This document shows, one piece after another, positions 53,628-62,911 of a DNA stretch of 64,000 nt (positions are counted from its first letter, which is position 1; each line of letters starts with the position of its first letter). Made by a program: the position numbers and the translations under genes. This DNA comes from Bradyrhizobium aeschynomenes (GTDB taxonomy: Bacteria > Pseudomonadota > Alphaproteobacteria > Rhizobiales > Xanthobacteraceae). The notes beneath the pieces are model-generated. The model was not told the origin of the DNA. It saw only the letters and a program-made list of their open reading frames with translations, and did no database searches. The stretch spans positions 186,001 through 250,000 of the forward strand of contig NZ_JABFDM010000002.1 in the NCBI RefSeq assembly GCF_013178945.1, read 5' to 3'.

Positions 53628-54659
53628 TCAGCCCGAGAAGGTGCCGTGGGGGTCGCTGAACAGGTCGAGCCTGCGCTGACCATTGCCGCTGCCATTATTG
53701 TTGCTGCCGGCGTCGGCAGACCCGGCGCTTGCCACCGAAGACCGCCCCCACAATTCGCGCACCGTCGGCGACACGGTGGACTCCGACTGGCCGTCGACCT
53801 GGAACAGCGAGCGGAACATCGGATCGGCCGGGCGGCTGGAGGTCGATGCCGTGGCGGTCACGGCTGCCGCTTGGGTCGAGCCGCGCGCGTCCGGGAACAT
53901 CGAGAGAAAAGTCGCGGTGTCCGTCGTCGGCAGCGCACTTCCGCCGGCGGCGTTGGCCGCGACATTGGTCGTTGCCCCGCCATAGAGCGCGAGTGCTCCG
54001 CGCGTGGTCGAAGAATTGGCGGCTCCAGAATAACGTGTATTCAAGACCGAATAGACCTGGGAGACACTGCGGGCCTGGCCGTCGCGATCGTAGAAGATCG
54101 GGCGGTTGGCAGCTGCCGCGCTGGGAAACAGCCGGGCCGCCGAGGCGTTCGGCGTATCCTGCGCGCTGGTGATCAGCTTCGCCGCGCCGCCCGCCCCCAT
54201 GAAATGCGCCATATAGAGCTCGGCGTCGGTCGGCCGCCGGCCGATCATGCCGGTGAGCTGGAAGCTGTTGGACTGCGTCAGCGCCGCAGCCATCGCGGAG
54301 GACGCCTTGGGATCATCGCGCAGCTTCATGATCGCCTGCCGCATCGCGGGGTCAGCGACGGTGTAGTCCCCGGACGATGTCCGGGTGATGGCGTCGGCAT
54401 ATTGGCCATAGCCGAGATCGGCGCCGGCCTGCTTCACCGTGCCGAGCCAGGTCTGGTCGATGAACTGGTAGAGCCCCCGCGCCGAAGACGTTGATGCGCC
54501 AGCGGTCGGGTTGAAGTCCGACTCCATCTTTGCCGTCGACAACAGATATTCGAAGCTGGTGCCGACGGTATCGGCCGCCTGCTTGATAGCCCCGGCGACC
54601 TTCGCCCGGACGCTGTCGAGAAGCCCCGCAGGTGAGGAGTTGGAAGCGTCGACCGACAT
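53628..54659 (-). CDS. SLT-type lytic transglycosylase, probably flagellum/cell-cycle linked
   Basis: 343 residues, no clear signal peptide. The N-terminal half has a lysozyme-like SLT domain: catalytic Glu in STAKMESDFNP, then ARGLYQFIDQTWLG and YMAHFMGAGGAAKL. The C-terminal half is Ser/Thr/Ala-rich and disordered, ending RRLDLFSDPHGTFSG. The family cleaves peptidoglycan. Absence of a Sec signal suggests export by another route such as the flagellar apparatus, which is inference. A perfect CtrA consensus lies 75 bases upstream, as for flagellar genes. Confidence 0.8.
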   Translation of the reverse strand: MSVDASNSSPAGLLDSVRAKVAGAIKQAADTVGTSFEYLLSTAKMESDFNPTAGASTSSARGLYQFIDQTWLGTVKQAGADLGYGQYADAITRTSSGDYTVADPAMRQAIMKLRDDPKASSAMAAALTQSNSFQLTGMIGRRPTDAELYMAHFMGAGGAAKLITSAQDTPNASAARLFPSAAAANRPIFYDRDGQARSVSQVYSVLNTRYSGAANSSTTRGALALYGGATTNVAANAAGGSALPTTDTATFLSMFPDARGSTQAAAVTATASTSSRPADPMFRSLFQVDGQSESTVSPTVRELWGRSSVASAGSADAGSNNNGSGNGQRRLDLFSDPHGTFSG

Positions 54660-54734
54660 GAGAAGACCCGCTGTTTGCAGATTCGCTGGCAGACGAACGC
54701 GCCGGAAATCTCCGGCAAAGTGCGGCGGGTATGG

Positions 54735-54749
54735 TTAATGGCGGGTTAA
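54735..54749 (-). promoter_or_regulatory. CtrA-consensus site TTAA-N7-TTAA
   Basis: On the gene strand: TTAACCCGCCATTAACC, a perfect fit to the alphaproteobacterial CtrA box, 75 bases upstream of the transglycosylase ATG at 54659. Confidence 0.6.
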
Positions 54750-54809
54750 TTTGGCGCCCGGAGCAGGGCCAATGAACGACCCGGATATTCCCGGAGGCAG
54801 GTCTCTGAC

Positions 54810-55232
54810 CTACTTGCGATAGACCGCAGCCGGATCAAACAGCCGGTCGGCCTCGACGAACACCAGCCGGGCACCACCCTCGCCTTGCTCCACCTTGCGA
54901 TAGAAGCAGGAGCGGCGGCCGGTGTGACAGGCCGCTCCTCGCTGCTCGACGCGCAGCCAGACCGCGTCCTGGTCGCAATCGGTGCGCATCTCGACCACGC
55001 GCTGGGTCTGACCCGAACTCTCACCCTTGCGCCACAAGGCATTGCGCGAACGGCTGAAATACCAGGCCTCGCCGGTTGCGACGGTTTTCCGTAGCGCTTC
55101 GTCGTTCATGTGGGCGACCATCAGCACGTCGCCACTGGCGGCATCGGTGGTCACGCAGGTGACCAGCCCGGCCGCGTCGAATTTCGGCAGGAAGGCCAAG
55201 CCTTCCTCGCGCTCGACTGAGGATGAGGACAC
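54810..55232 (-). CDS. hisI: phosphoribosyl-AMP cyclohydrolase
   Basis: 140 residues. All family landmarks are present: [26 protein letters not shown] (D85, D87 bind magnesium), and zinc ligands C86, C102 and C109 ([12 protein letters not shown]). It opens the ring of PR-AMP in the third step of histidine synthesis. The separate HisE function is not fused, as usual in alphaproteobacteria. It lies 27 bases downstream of folE on the same strand, a likely operon of two cyclohydrolases. Confidence 0.95.
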   Translation of the reverse strand: MSSSSVEREEGLAFLPKFDAAGLVTCVTTDAASGDVLMVAHMNDEALRKTVATGEAWYFSRSRNALWRKGESSGQTQRVVEMRTDCDQDAVWLRVEQRGAACHTGRRSCFYRKVEQGEGGARLVFVEADRLFDPAAVYRK

Positions 55233-55259
55233 GAAACTCTCGCTAAGATGCTGCTGGGC

Positions 55260-55967
55260 TTACCGTTGCGGCGAGCGCACCATCGACAGGAAGCGCCCCT
55301 GCTCCGCCGGATTGTCCCGGAACATGCCGGTGAAGCGGCTGGTGAAGGTGACGGCACCGTGTTTGGCGACGCCGCGCACGGACATGCAGGTATGCTCGGC
55401 CTCGATCATCACGGCAACACCGCGCGGCTTCAACACCTCGTCGATCGCAGCCGCGATCTGGGCGGTGAGATGCTCCTGGGTCTGCAGCCGGCGGGCGAAG
55501 ATGTCGGTCAGGCGGGCCAGCTTGGACAGTCCGACGACACGCTCGACCGGCGTATAGGCGATATGCGCGCGACCGTAGAAGGGCATCATGTGATGCTCGC
55601 ATTGCGACGTGAACTCGATGTCGCGAATCAGCACGAAATCGTCGTAGCCGGCGGTCTCGCCGAAGGTGCGGTCCAGCACCTCGGCGGGGCACTGGTGGTA
55701 ACCCTGGAACAGCTCGTCATAGGCCTCGACCACTCGGCGCGGCGTATCGATCAGGCCCTCGCGGGTCGGATCCTCCCCGATGTAGTTGAGCAACGTATAG
55801 ACCGCGGCCTCGGCCTCGGCCCGCGACGGACGCGGCCGATCGGGCCGTACGGCGGCGGCGAGGAATTCGGCTGGATCGAGCTCCGCGGGGCGCTCCCCAG
55901 CCAGCTTCGGATCGGACGGCTTGCCGTCCGGCTTGGTGCCACGCAGCGTCTTGATCAAAGCGTCCAT
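55260..55967 (-). CDS. folE: GTP cyclohydrolase I
   Basis: 235 residues. Zinc ligands C123 and H126 ([10 protein letters not shown]) and C194 (EHTCMSVRG) are present, along with [15 protein letters not shown] and the C-terminal [10 protein letters not shown]. It converts GTP to dihydroneopterin triphosphate, the first step to folate. The first 50 residues (Pro/Asp-rich) are an alphaproteobacterial extension. It precedes hisI in the same operon and is divergent from the IscU-like gene. Confidence 0.95.
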   Translation of the reverse strand: MDALIKTLRGTKPDGKPSDPKLAGERPAELDPAEFLAAAVRPDRPRPSRAEAEAAVYTLLNYIGEDPTREGLIDTPRRVVEAYDELFQGYHQCPAEVLDRTFGETAGYDDFVLIRDIEFTSQCEHHMMPFYGRAHIAYTPVERVVGLSKLARLTDIFARRLQTQEHLTAQIAAAIDEVLKPRGVAVMIEAEHTCMSVRGVAKHGAVTFTSRFTGMFRDNPAEQGRFLSMVRSPQR

Positions 55968-56198
55968 CTCGTCTCCGTTCGACCGGTCGGCGGTCCCGAC
56001 CGGAGTGTCACCGGCAGAGCGTCACCCGAACTCAGGTGTTTCCCCCAGACGAGGCGCGAGCAGACCTGAGGTCTCTGGCACCGCACGCCTGTGGATGTGG
56101 CTGGAATTCCTGCCAATCGTTTCCATATAGTCGCAATATAGGGCGATGAAACCCGGCCGCCAAGGCCGACCCGCCGGGAATTCCGGAACGGAAGCCAC

Positions 56199-56651
56199 AT
56201 GCTGAACGACATCTACAACAAGCGCATCATCGAGCTCGCAGGCAACATTCCGCGCCTCGGACGGCTGGAGCACCCGGATGCGACTGCCACGGCCCATTCC
56301 AAGCTGTGCGGCTCCACGGTCAAGGTCGATCTGAAGATGGACGGCCCCGTCGTCACCGATTTCGCCCACGACGTGAAGGCCTGCGCGTTGGGCCAGGCCT
56401 CCTCCTCGATCATGGCCCGCCACGTGGTCGGCTCGACTGCTGCCGAACTGCGCGAATTGCGCGACACCGTCCGCCGCATGCTGAAGGAAAACGGCGCCCC
56501 TCCGGACGGCAAATGGGCCGATATCGCCCTGCTCGAGCCGGTCCGCGACTACAAGGCCCGCCATGCCTCCACGCTGCTGACCTTCGATGCGGTGGTCGAT
56601 GCGATCGGCCAGATCGAGGCCAAGGCGAACGCCGAGGCCGCAACTCCGTAG
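56199..56651 (+). CDS. IscU/SufU-like iron-sulfur scaffold protein
   Basis: 150 residues. The U-type fold starts LNDIYNKRIIELAGN; C37 (SKLCGST) and C62 (VKACALGQASSS) match two of the three cluster ligands. The third Cys of IscU/SufU is missing (RHASTLL in its place), so the protein may carry clusters less stably, or use His. Such proteins are widespread in alphaproteobacteria, often near folE and yidD, as here. It may be a carrier or regulator rather than the main scaffold. Confidence 0.78.
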   Translation: MLNDIYNKRIIELAGNIPRLGRLEHPDATATAHSKLCGSTVKVDLKMDGPVVTDFAHDVKACALGQASSSIMARHVVGSTAAELRELRDTVRRMLKENGAPPDGKWADIALLEPVRDYKARHASTLLTFDAVVDAIGQIEAKANAEAATP

Positions 56652-56720
56652 CCCGCACGATCGCATCAGTCTCTACTCAAAACAGCCAGAGCTCCCCGGG
56701 AAAGACTGCGCTCGCCCGGG

Positions 56721-57617
56721 CTATTGCTGTGGCGTCGCTGCGACCGTCGCTGTAGGAAGAGCCTCCGCGGTGCGAGAAAGCTGCTTGTCGAGCGCCACGG
56801 GGAAGCGGTCCTGCTGCTTGTCTCTTGCCTTGTCCTGAACCTTCGGCGCGAGCTCGGCGACCGGCGTCGTGCCCTTGGCCGGAAGCACGTCCGCCAGCAG
56901 CTCCGTGGTCATGACGTTGGTGGTGCGAAGCTCGGCGCGGGACAGCTCGTGCAGGTCCTCCCACGGCGGGACGTTGAGGGCGAGCAGCAGGAGGTCGCCG
57001 GCGCCGCCCATGTCGAAGGTGTATTTGGCGAGGCGCCCGATGTCGCGTTCGACGATCATCAGATCCTGCGCCGAGTAGCTCGCCGCCTTGGCGTCGTCGG
57101 CGCGGTCGCCCATCCAAATCTGGTGAACGCGGACATGCGCCGTGTCGGGCACATAGCGCGTGGTGCCCGCAAGCAGCAGGAACACGCACATCGACTCGCA
57201 ATAGGCCTCGGGCACGATCCTCGGTCGCTCGTTCGCCCGGCTCGGACGCTGCGTCATGCCGACGGTGGTGCGCATCTTCAAGGCGCGGAACCGGCGGCCC
57301 AAGGTGATCGCGTCGTTGACCGAGCCGCCGCTGGAATCGAGTACCAGGGTGGCGCCGGTCAGGTCGCGATCCCGCGCGAACTCCTCGAAATCCTTCGGGC
57401 TGTCGCCGGTGACAATTCCGACCGCGCTGATCCAGCCGCAATTCGGCTCGCAGGCGACCCAGCTGAACCGCATCGGAAGCTTGCGCTCTTCGAGCGCGCC
57501 ACCGGCGCGCGCCGAGTTCGACATGATGGAGACGGTGCCCCCGAGCACCACAGCCAGCGCTCCAACACCGAGAAGCATCCAGCGCAATCCACGCGACCGC
57601 AGCAATTTCACCTGCAC
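56721..57617 (-). CDS. ClpP/crotonase-like periplasmic protein (COG3904-type)
   Basis: 298 residues from a GTG at 57617; a GTG at 57611, with GGAG 5 nt before it, is equally possible. An N-terminal membrane anchor or signal (MLLGVGALAVVLGGTVSIM) leads to a ClpP-like core: LVLDSSGGSVNDAITLGRRF (oxyanion Gly-Gly), EAYCESMCVFLLLAG with a Ser at the ClpP nucleophile position, and YVPDTAHVRVHQIW with the His. The C-terminal 60 residues are charged and disordered. Substrate unknown. It converges on the IscU-like gene. Confidence 0.72.
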   Translation of the reverse strand: MQVKLLRSRGLRWMLLGVGALAVVLGGTVSIMSNSARAGGALEERKLPMRFSWVACEPNCGWISAVGIVTGDSPKDFEEFARDRDLTGATLVLDSSGGSVNDAITLGRRFRALKMRTTVGMTQRPSRANERPRIVPEAYCESMCVFLLLAGTTRYVPDTAHVRVHQIWMGDRADDAKAASYSAQDLMIVERDIGRLAKYTFDMGGAGDLLLLALNVPPWEDLHELSRAELRTTNVMTTELLADVLPAKGTTPVAELAPKVQDKARDKQQDRFPVALDKQLSRTAEALPTATVAATPQQ

Positions 57618-57879
57618 TCCGTTCCCCCCATCAAGCTCGGTACGCAGTCCCTCGTCGTCGTCGCGGCAAGACCTGACAAATCGGCCTCAAATCCGTTATG
57701 AGTCTGTCACATCCTTGCCTGGAAACGTATCCGGGCAATCCCCGAGCGTCCAGGTGTGCCGCACCGCAGCGCCGCTGAAAACCGGCCATTGTTGCATCAC
57801 ATCATCACACGAGCGCGCGAGATCGTGGTTCCTGCCAAGGAACCGATCACAGAGCGCACATCAGTCCGGCACTGCGCCC

Positions 57880-58233
57880 ATGAAGCACTCATGCTCTGAT
57901 CAGAACTGCCATTCTGCGCACATCCCGTCAGGGTCGCTGTCGCATATGCCGCGACACGCCGCCCGCGCGCTGATCTGGCTGTATCGCCACACGCTGTCGC
58001 CCCTCGTCGGCTATAATTGCCGGCATCTGCCGACATGCTCGGTCTATGCCGATGAAGCCATCTCGCGCTACGGACTCTGGGCCGGCGGATGGATGACGCT
58101 TGCCCGGCTGCTACGCTGCCAGCCATTCGGCACGTCCGGCATCGACAACGTCCCAGCCGAGATGCCTGCGCAGGCGCGCTGGTATCTGCCGTGGCGCTAT
58201 GCGCGCTGGCGCGGCGTCAACGGACCGGGCTGA
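57880..58233 (+). CDS. yidD: membrane protein insertion efficiency factor YidD
   Basis: 117 residues from the ATG at 57880; an inner ATG at 57946 gives the 95-residue core. Signature: ALIWLYRHTLSPLVGYNCRH, LPTCSVYADEAISRYG and GGWMTLARLLRCQPFG, with the family's conserved Cys. YidD is a small membrane-associated protein that helps YidC-dependent insertion. The His/Cys-rich N-terminal extension (MKHSCSDQNCHSAH) resembles that of rhizobial YidD proteins, which is why I chose the longer form. The start is the uncertain part. Confidence 0.88.
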   Translation: MKHSCSDQNCHSAHIPSGSLSHMPRHAARALIWLYRHTLSPLVGYNCRHLPTCSVYADEAISRYGLWAGGWMTLARLLRCQPFGTSGIDNVPAEMPAQARWYLPWRYARWRGVNGPG

Positions 58234-58394
58234 TGCAGCGCAACGTAGCAAGCGCTATGCATCATTTGATTTGAAGCAAATCGGACTGGAAGAGTTTCGA
58301 GCTAGGATTAGTCTCATGCGGAGCGGGTCGTTCGAAGGAACGGTGCTGCAGGCCTTGCATTGATGTTGAAACTTCCGTTTCGGGAGGACCAACC

Positions 58395-58622
58395 ATGCGC
58401 TGGACGATCAACCCGAGATCGCGCCGATCCCGCACAGGCATCGGCGCGGATCATCAGGGCGGCGACGGTCACATCAGCCACGATGCCAGACAAATCGATC
58501 TGCTCTGCATCCTCGCCCTGCTGATCGCTATTATCGGCGCCTGGCGCTATCTTGCCGACAGCACCACCCTGCCCCCGACGACGACCTCCTACATCGTGCC
58601 GAGCCAAAGCGTGCATTGGTAG
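58395..58622 (+). CDS. small single-pass membrane protein
   Basis: 75 residues. The ATG at 58395 has GGGAGG 7 bases upstream, a strong site. A basic N-terminus (WTINPRSRRSRTG) is followed by a central membrane helix (LLCILALLIAIIGAWRYLA) and a Thr/Ser-rich tail (TTLPPTTTSYIVPSQSVHW), likely periplasmic. Its function is unknown. It converges with the lipoprotein-like gene at 58664. Confidence 0.65.
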   Translation: MRWTINPRSRRSRTGIGADHQGGDGHISHDARQIDLLCILALLIAIIGAWRYLADSTTLPPTTTSYIVPSQSVHW

Positions 58623-58663
58623 CAGGTCGCAAGCGCAGCTCTCTCACCCGGACGATTCACGTA

Positions 58664-59914
58664 CTACCAGCGCGGCAGCAGGAAAAACTCGTCGCGGCGC
58701 GGAGGTGGCGGATAGACCGGAATGGGCTCCGGCGCCCGCGGCGCGCGCCGCGCGCGCGGCGGCGGAGCCGTCTCAGCGGGTCCTGTGGCTTCGGCTGAAA
58801 TCGTTGCATCGGCAGCGGGCGATCGCACCGAGAGCAGGACGTTAGACTCCCGCGTACGCCAGCGATAGCCGATGCCGAACTCCAGCGGCTGTGCCCGCTC
58901 GAACAATCTGGCGTAGCTCATCTGGTACATGCCCGGAAACTTGTCGATCGGGCCGGCATATCGCCCGAACGGAAAGAAGCGCCACGCTCTCGCATCATAG
59001 CTCGCCAGCGGAATGCCGGAATCGTCCTGCACGATGGTGGCGCTGTTCTTCAAAAGCCAGCTGCGAACCTGGGAGAAGCTGCTCTCGTGCAGCAGATAGG
59101 ATGCGCTCTTGAGCAGGCTGTTGCCGGGAGCCAGCGGTTCGCAGAACCTGAGGAATCCGCTGGCCTTCACGCCGGAATCGGACAGATCCGTCGAAAAGTA
59201 ATAGAGCGTCTTCTCGACGCCGTCGGCGCCGGCAAACACGATGCGGGCGCCCTTGGTCGCGTTGCGCGCCGGCGGCTCGTTCGCCGCGTGCACCACGCCA
59301 TTGTCATCCAGCCAGATCAGGCTCGCGCTGTGGATGGTCTTGCCGGTGCGCGCCAGAAAGACATAGAGGATCGGCAGCGCTCCCTCGATCTCGCCCTCGC
59401 GCAGATCCACCTTCATGTTCTTGGTTATGAAGAACGAGAAACTGAGGATCGACTGCAGGGAACGTTCGACATAGGCCAGCGCGGGTCCGATGCTGCCGCG
59501 CGGCAACCGGCCAAGATCGGGGATCGGTCCGGTCGGCTCGAGCGCAGCCATCACATAGGTGGTGGCTTTCGGGGCGAACGCGTCGGCATAGAGGAAGTCG
59601 GGCCCCGAGAAAAAATAGAACATCGTGGGCCGCGGCGCCGCGGCATTGGTATCCGTCCAGGTCCGGATCTTCGACAATTGCCGCTGCTCGAGCTGATTGA
59701 AGGCATTGTCGAAGAACGCCGCGTGGCGCCGCCAGCCGGGATCCTGCGTCAGCGCTGCCAGCGGCGAGCCGGGCTGCGGCGCCATCCCCGCCAGCACGCG
59801 CGCGGTGTCATCCGAAGTGATGGTCTGCCCGCGGACCTCGCAACTCGTCACGACAATGAGACAGGCAACGGCGAGCCACACTTTCGACAGCAGAAGTCTC
59901 GACACCAACAGCAT
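58664..59914 (-). CDS. exported or lipoprotein of unknown function, coupled to an APC permease
   Basis: 416 residues. The start is an ATG at 59914, one base after the permease stop, so translation is coupled. A hydrophobic N-terminus ends in a lipobox-like VVTSC. The mature body has RPTMFYFFSGPDFLYADAFA, SFFITKNMKVDLREGEIEG and YYFSTDLSDSGVKASGFL, and the last 45 residues are Pro/Arg/Ala-rich (PPPPRRDEFFLLPRW). I do not recognise the family. The tight coupling hints that it works with the transporter, perhaps at the periplasmic face, or that it merely shares regulation. Confidence 0.6.
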   Translation of the reverse strand: MLLVSRLLLSKVWLAVACLIVVTSCEVRGQTITSDDTARVLAGMAPQPGSPLAALTQDPGWRRHAAFFDNAFNQLEQRQLSKIRTWTDTNAAAPRPTMFYFFSGPDFLYADAFAPKATTYVMAALEPTGPIPDLGRLPRGSIGPALAYVERSLQSILSFSFFITKNMKVDLREGEIEGALPILYVFLARTGKTIHSASLIWLDDNGVVHAANEPPARNATKGARIVFAGADGVEKTLYYFSTDLSDSGVKASGFLRFCEPLAPGNSLLKSASYLLHESSFSQVRSWLLKNSATIVQDDSGIPLASYDARAWRFFPFGRYAGPIDKFPGMYQMSYARLFERAQPLEFGIGYRWRTRESNVLLSVRSPAADATISAEATGPAETAPPPRARRAPRAPEPIPVYPPPPRRDEFFLLPRW

Positions 59915-59915
59915 T

Positions 59916-61307
59916 TCACTCCGAACCCGACATGGCTGTTGCAGCGGTACGGCGCGACCGCGCGTGAGCGAACCAATAGATCAGCAATCCGGACAGCATC
60001 GCCATGGCGCCGACCCCGGCCTGCCACGGCCGCGAAGCAACCAGATAGTACATCATGAACCCGGTCACGCTGAGGAAGATCAAGGGCGTCACCGGATAGC
60101 CCCACGCGCGATACGGCCGCTCGATGTCCGGCTGGGTGAGACGCAGCCTGAACAGGCCGAGCACGGTCAGGAACGAGCAGGACAGCAGCGAGAACTGGAC
60201 GACGTCGAGCACCGCCTCGAAGCTCTCCGTGAACAGCATCAAGGTCGCCACGGTGAGTTGAAACAGCACGGCATAGGCCGGGGCGCCATTGCGCGAGCGG
60301 CGGGCGAACACCGCGAGCGCCGGAATGTCCTCGCCCATCGTCATCAGCACGCGCGGGCCGATCCACATCATCGCGGCGATCGAGGGCACCAGACCGACGC
60401 AGATCATCGCGGCGACGAAGCGCCCGCCGGTTTCGCCGAAGATGTGCGTGCCGGCGATGCTCGCGACCTGCAGCTGGCCGGCGAGCTCGCTCGTCGGCGC
60501 CGCCCGGAGGAACACCGCATTCAGCGCGATGTAGAGCACGAGCACGATCAGTGTCCCGAACAGCAGCGCCCGCGGCAGGGTTCGCTCCGGCGCATGCAGT
60601 TCGCCGATGATGTAGGTCGCCGCGTTCCAGCCCGAGAAGGCGTACATCACGAATACGAGGCTGGTCGCAAAGGCTGCGCTGGTGACATAGCCGAAGTCGG
60701 ACCCGGCCGGCAGGAACCTGACGGGCTGCGGCGCCGAGATGGCCCAGCCGGCGACCAGGAATGCGACGATCAGGCCGAGCTTCAGCACGGTCGACAGCAG
60801 CTGGAAGCGGCTGGATTGCCGGATGCCACCGAGTTGCACGACGGTCACGAGCCACACCGCGCCGACCGCAAGCAGCATTGGCGGAACGTCCGGCAGCACC
60901 GCACGGCCATATTCGCCGAACGCCATCGCCGCGAGCGCCACCGGCGCCGCGAAGCCGACAGTTGCGGAGACCCAGCCGGCCATGAAGCCGATCGCCGGGT
61001 GAAACGCGCGGTTGAGGAAATTGTACTCGCCGCTCGAACGCGGGAACATCGCGCCGAGCTCGGCATAGGACAGCGCCCCGCACACCGAGACGAGGCCGCC
61101 GACCGCCCACAGGAGCAGGATTGCGAAGCCGGAGGGAATGTCCTTGACCTGAAAGCCGAGGCTGGTGAACACACCGACGCCGATCATGTCGGCGATCACG
61201 ATGGTGATCGCGACCGGCAGCGACACGGACGGGATCACGGCACTGCCTGACCCGCCCGCCCAGGTCGTGTCGCCTGCCTCGGATGCAGCCATACCGTTGA
61301 GGGGCAC
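59916..61307 (-). CDS. APC-superfamily amino-acid permease
   Basis: 463 residues with twelve predicted membrane helices. Helix 1 has the unwound substrate-site motif IGVGVFTSLGF; helix 2 gives GGLVSVCGALSYAELGAMFP; helix 6 region VMYAFSGWNAATYIIGELHAPERTLP is typical of the LAT/CAT-like APC branch. Likely role: uptake or exchange of an amino acid across the cytoplasmic membrane. The substrate is unknown. A GTG at 61307 with AGGGG upstream is the likely start; the ATG at 61292 has no ribosome site. Confidence 0.88.
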   Translation of the reverse strand: MPLNGMAASEAGDTTWAGGSGSAVIPSVSLPVAITIVIADMIGVGVFTSLGFQVKDIPSGFAILLLWAVGGLVSVCGALSYAELGAMFPRSSGEYNFLNRAFHPAIGFMAGWVSATVGFAAPVALAAMAFGEYGRAVLPDVPPMLLAVGAVWLVTVVQLGGIRQSSRFQLLSTVLKLGLIVAFLVAGWAISAPQPVRFLPAGSDFGYVTSAAFATSLVFVMYAFSGWNAATYIIGELHAPERTLPRALLFGTLIVLVLYIALNAVFLRAAPTSELAGQLQVASIAGTHIFGETGGRFVAAMICVGLVPSIAAMMWIGPRVLMTMGEDIPALAVFARRSRNGAPAYAVLFQLTVATLMLFTESFEAVLDVVQFSLLSCSFLTVLGLFRLRLTQPDIERPYRAWGYPVTPLIFLSVTGFMMYYLVASRPWQAGVGAMAMLSGLLIYWFAHARSRRTAATAMSGSE

Positions 61308-61613
61308 GCGCCACCCCTTCCCTTCGTCACTGGCTCATGTTCCGGCCGAACCATTCAATCATAGTTAACGCGCACTAAATAAGGCCGCACAAAGATGGTA
61401 ATATGAGACCTTTTCATGCAATCCGGCCTCCGCAGCGTTGCGTTGGGCCATGCTGGGTCTCACAATCGGGACACGATCGCGTGCTGTGTCCGCTGCTGCA
61501 TCGGAATTCGCCAGGCGCCATCCTTAACGCGACCTCAACGTCGGCGGCGCAGTTTGAAATGAGCCGATTTGTAAAGTGGGGCCTCGCTGCGGTCCTGCTC
61601 GTCTTGGGGACTT
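61308..61613. other. 306-base divergent promoter region
   Basis: It lies between the APC permease (minus) and the alpha/beta hydrolase (plus). The first 100 bases are AT-rich, with TTAACGCGCACTAAA at about 61375, one base from the CtrA pattern, and GGTAATATGAG at about 61395. No gene is supported in it. Confidence 0.35.
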
Positions 61614-62894
61614 ATGATCGGGATCGGTCTGAGATTGTCGAGCTGTCTTGGGCTGCGCCATTGGCCGCGGCCGCCTCGGCCCGCGCTGACGCCGCCCCTT
61701 GGATCTCGACGCGCGGCCCATGCTCTGGCTGCGGCCACGCTCTCGCTGTCGTTGGCGCAGTGCGGCCAGACACCGGATCCGGCAGCACTGGCCGCCAATG
61801 CGGCGCCGGCGCAAGGGCTGACCTTCGAGGAGCGTTTCCCCGCACCGGAGTTCCGTGACCGTTTTCCGAGCGTCGGCGAGAGCCTGCCGCTGCGCACGCC
61901 TGCGGACTTCGCGCCCAAGCCCCCGCCCCCTCGGCTCGCATCGCTGGAGCCGCAAGAGCCGGCGCGCCGGCTGCGCGAGGACCTCACGACGCTCGTCAGC
62001 ATGAAGTCGTCGGCCTTCCCGTATTTTGGCGACAACCCCGCGTCGGACGCGCCGTTCCTCAACGTCTCCAACGGCGAGCGCCGCGGCCATCGCAGCTTCT
62101 CGGGCCGCGTCTACTGGCAGGACCAGACCTACAATGACAACCGCGTGCTGGTGCACGTTCCGGAAGCCTTCGATGCCCGCAAGCCCGGCGTGATCGTGGT
62201 GTTCTTCCATGGCAATGGCGCCACGCTGGAGCGTGACGTGCGCGACCGGCAGATGGTGCCGCAGCAGATCACCGCCTCGGGCGTCAACGCCGTGCTGCTC
62301 GCGCCGCAGATGGCGGTCGATGCCGCGGATTCGAGCGCGGGCAAGTTCTGGCAGCCGGGCGGCTTCAAGCGCTTCATGGATGAGGCGGCGACGAATCTCG
62401 CCCGCCTGACCGGCAATCCCGCAAGCGCAAGGACGTTCGCGAGCATGCCGATCGTCATCGTCGGCTACAGCGGCGGCTTTCTTCCCGCAGCGTGGAGCCT
62501 CGAGGTCGGCGGCATCAGCGAGCGCGTGCGTGGCGTGGTGCTGCTCGATGCGGTCTATGGTCAACTCGACAAGTTCGCCGGCTGGATCGAGCGCAACCGC
62601 TCCGGCTTCTTCGTCAGCTCCTACACGCGCTACACTGCACGCCACGATCGGGAACTGATGACGATGCTGCGAAGCCGCAACATCGAGATCTCGGACGACA
62701 TGGACCGGCCGCTCCGCCCCGGCAGCGTCGTCTTCGTCGAGACCGACGAGGGCATCACTCACCGGGACTACGTCACACAAGCCTGGACGCGCCACCCCAT
62801 CAGAGACGTGCTCACGAAGATGGCGGCCGCCCAGCCGCCGATCCGGATTGCGGCCGGAGCCTCGAGCACCGTTGGCGACTCATCGAGCCGCTGA
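61614..62894 (+). CDS. alpha/beta hydrolase, probably lipoprotein
   Basis: 426 residues from the ATG at 61614 (GGGGA 4 bases upstream). A long Arg/Pro-rich head precedes a hydrophobic stretch ending LSLSLAQCGQ, a possible lipobox. The hydrolase domain (about 180-400) has VVFFHGNGATLE (oxyanion), MPIVIVGYSGGFLPA with nucleophile S286 and a late THRDYVTQ His. The 60 residues before it are Pro-rich. The substrate is unknown; esterase or peptidase are both possible. Start is uncertain because the signal-like stretch is late. Confidence 0.72.
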   Translation: MIGIGLRLSSCLGLRHWPRPPRPALTPPLGSRRAAHALAAATLSLSLAQCGQTPDPAALAANAAPAQGLTFEERFPAPEFRDRFPSVGESLPLRTPADFAPKPPPPRLASLEPQEPARRLREDLTTLVSMKSSAFPYFGDNPASDAPFLNVSNGERRGHRSFSGRVYWQDQTYNDNRVLVHVPEAFDARKPGVIVVFFHGNGATLERDVRDRQMVPQQITASGVNAVLLAPQMAVDAADSSAGKFWQPGGFKRFMDEAATNLARLTGNPASARTFASMPIVIVGYSGGFLPAAWSLEVGGISERVRGVVLLDAVYGQLDKFAGWIERNRSGFFVSSYTRYTARHDRELMTMLRSRNIEISDDMDRPLRPGSVVFVETDEGITHRDYVTQAWTRHPIRDVLTKMAAAQPPIRIAAGASSTVGDSSSR

Positions 62895-62911
62895 GACCAA
62901 AGGTTCTCAGC
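62890..62911. terminator. hairpin spanning both stop codons of convergent genes
   Basis: GCTGAGA/TCTCAGC arms with an 8-nt loop cover the stop of the hydrolase gene (62892-62894) and that of the opposite gene (62907-62909). No T tract is present. Confidence 0.4.
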
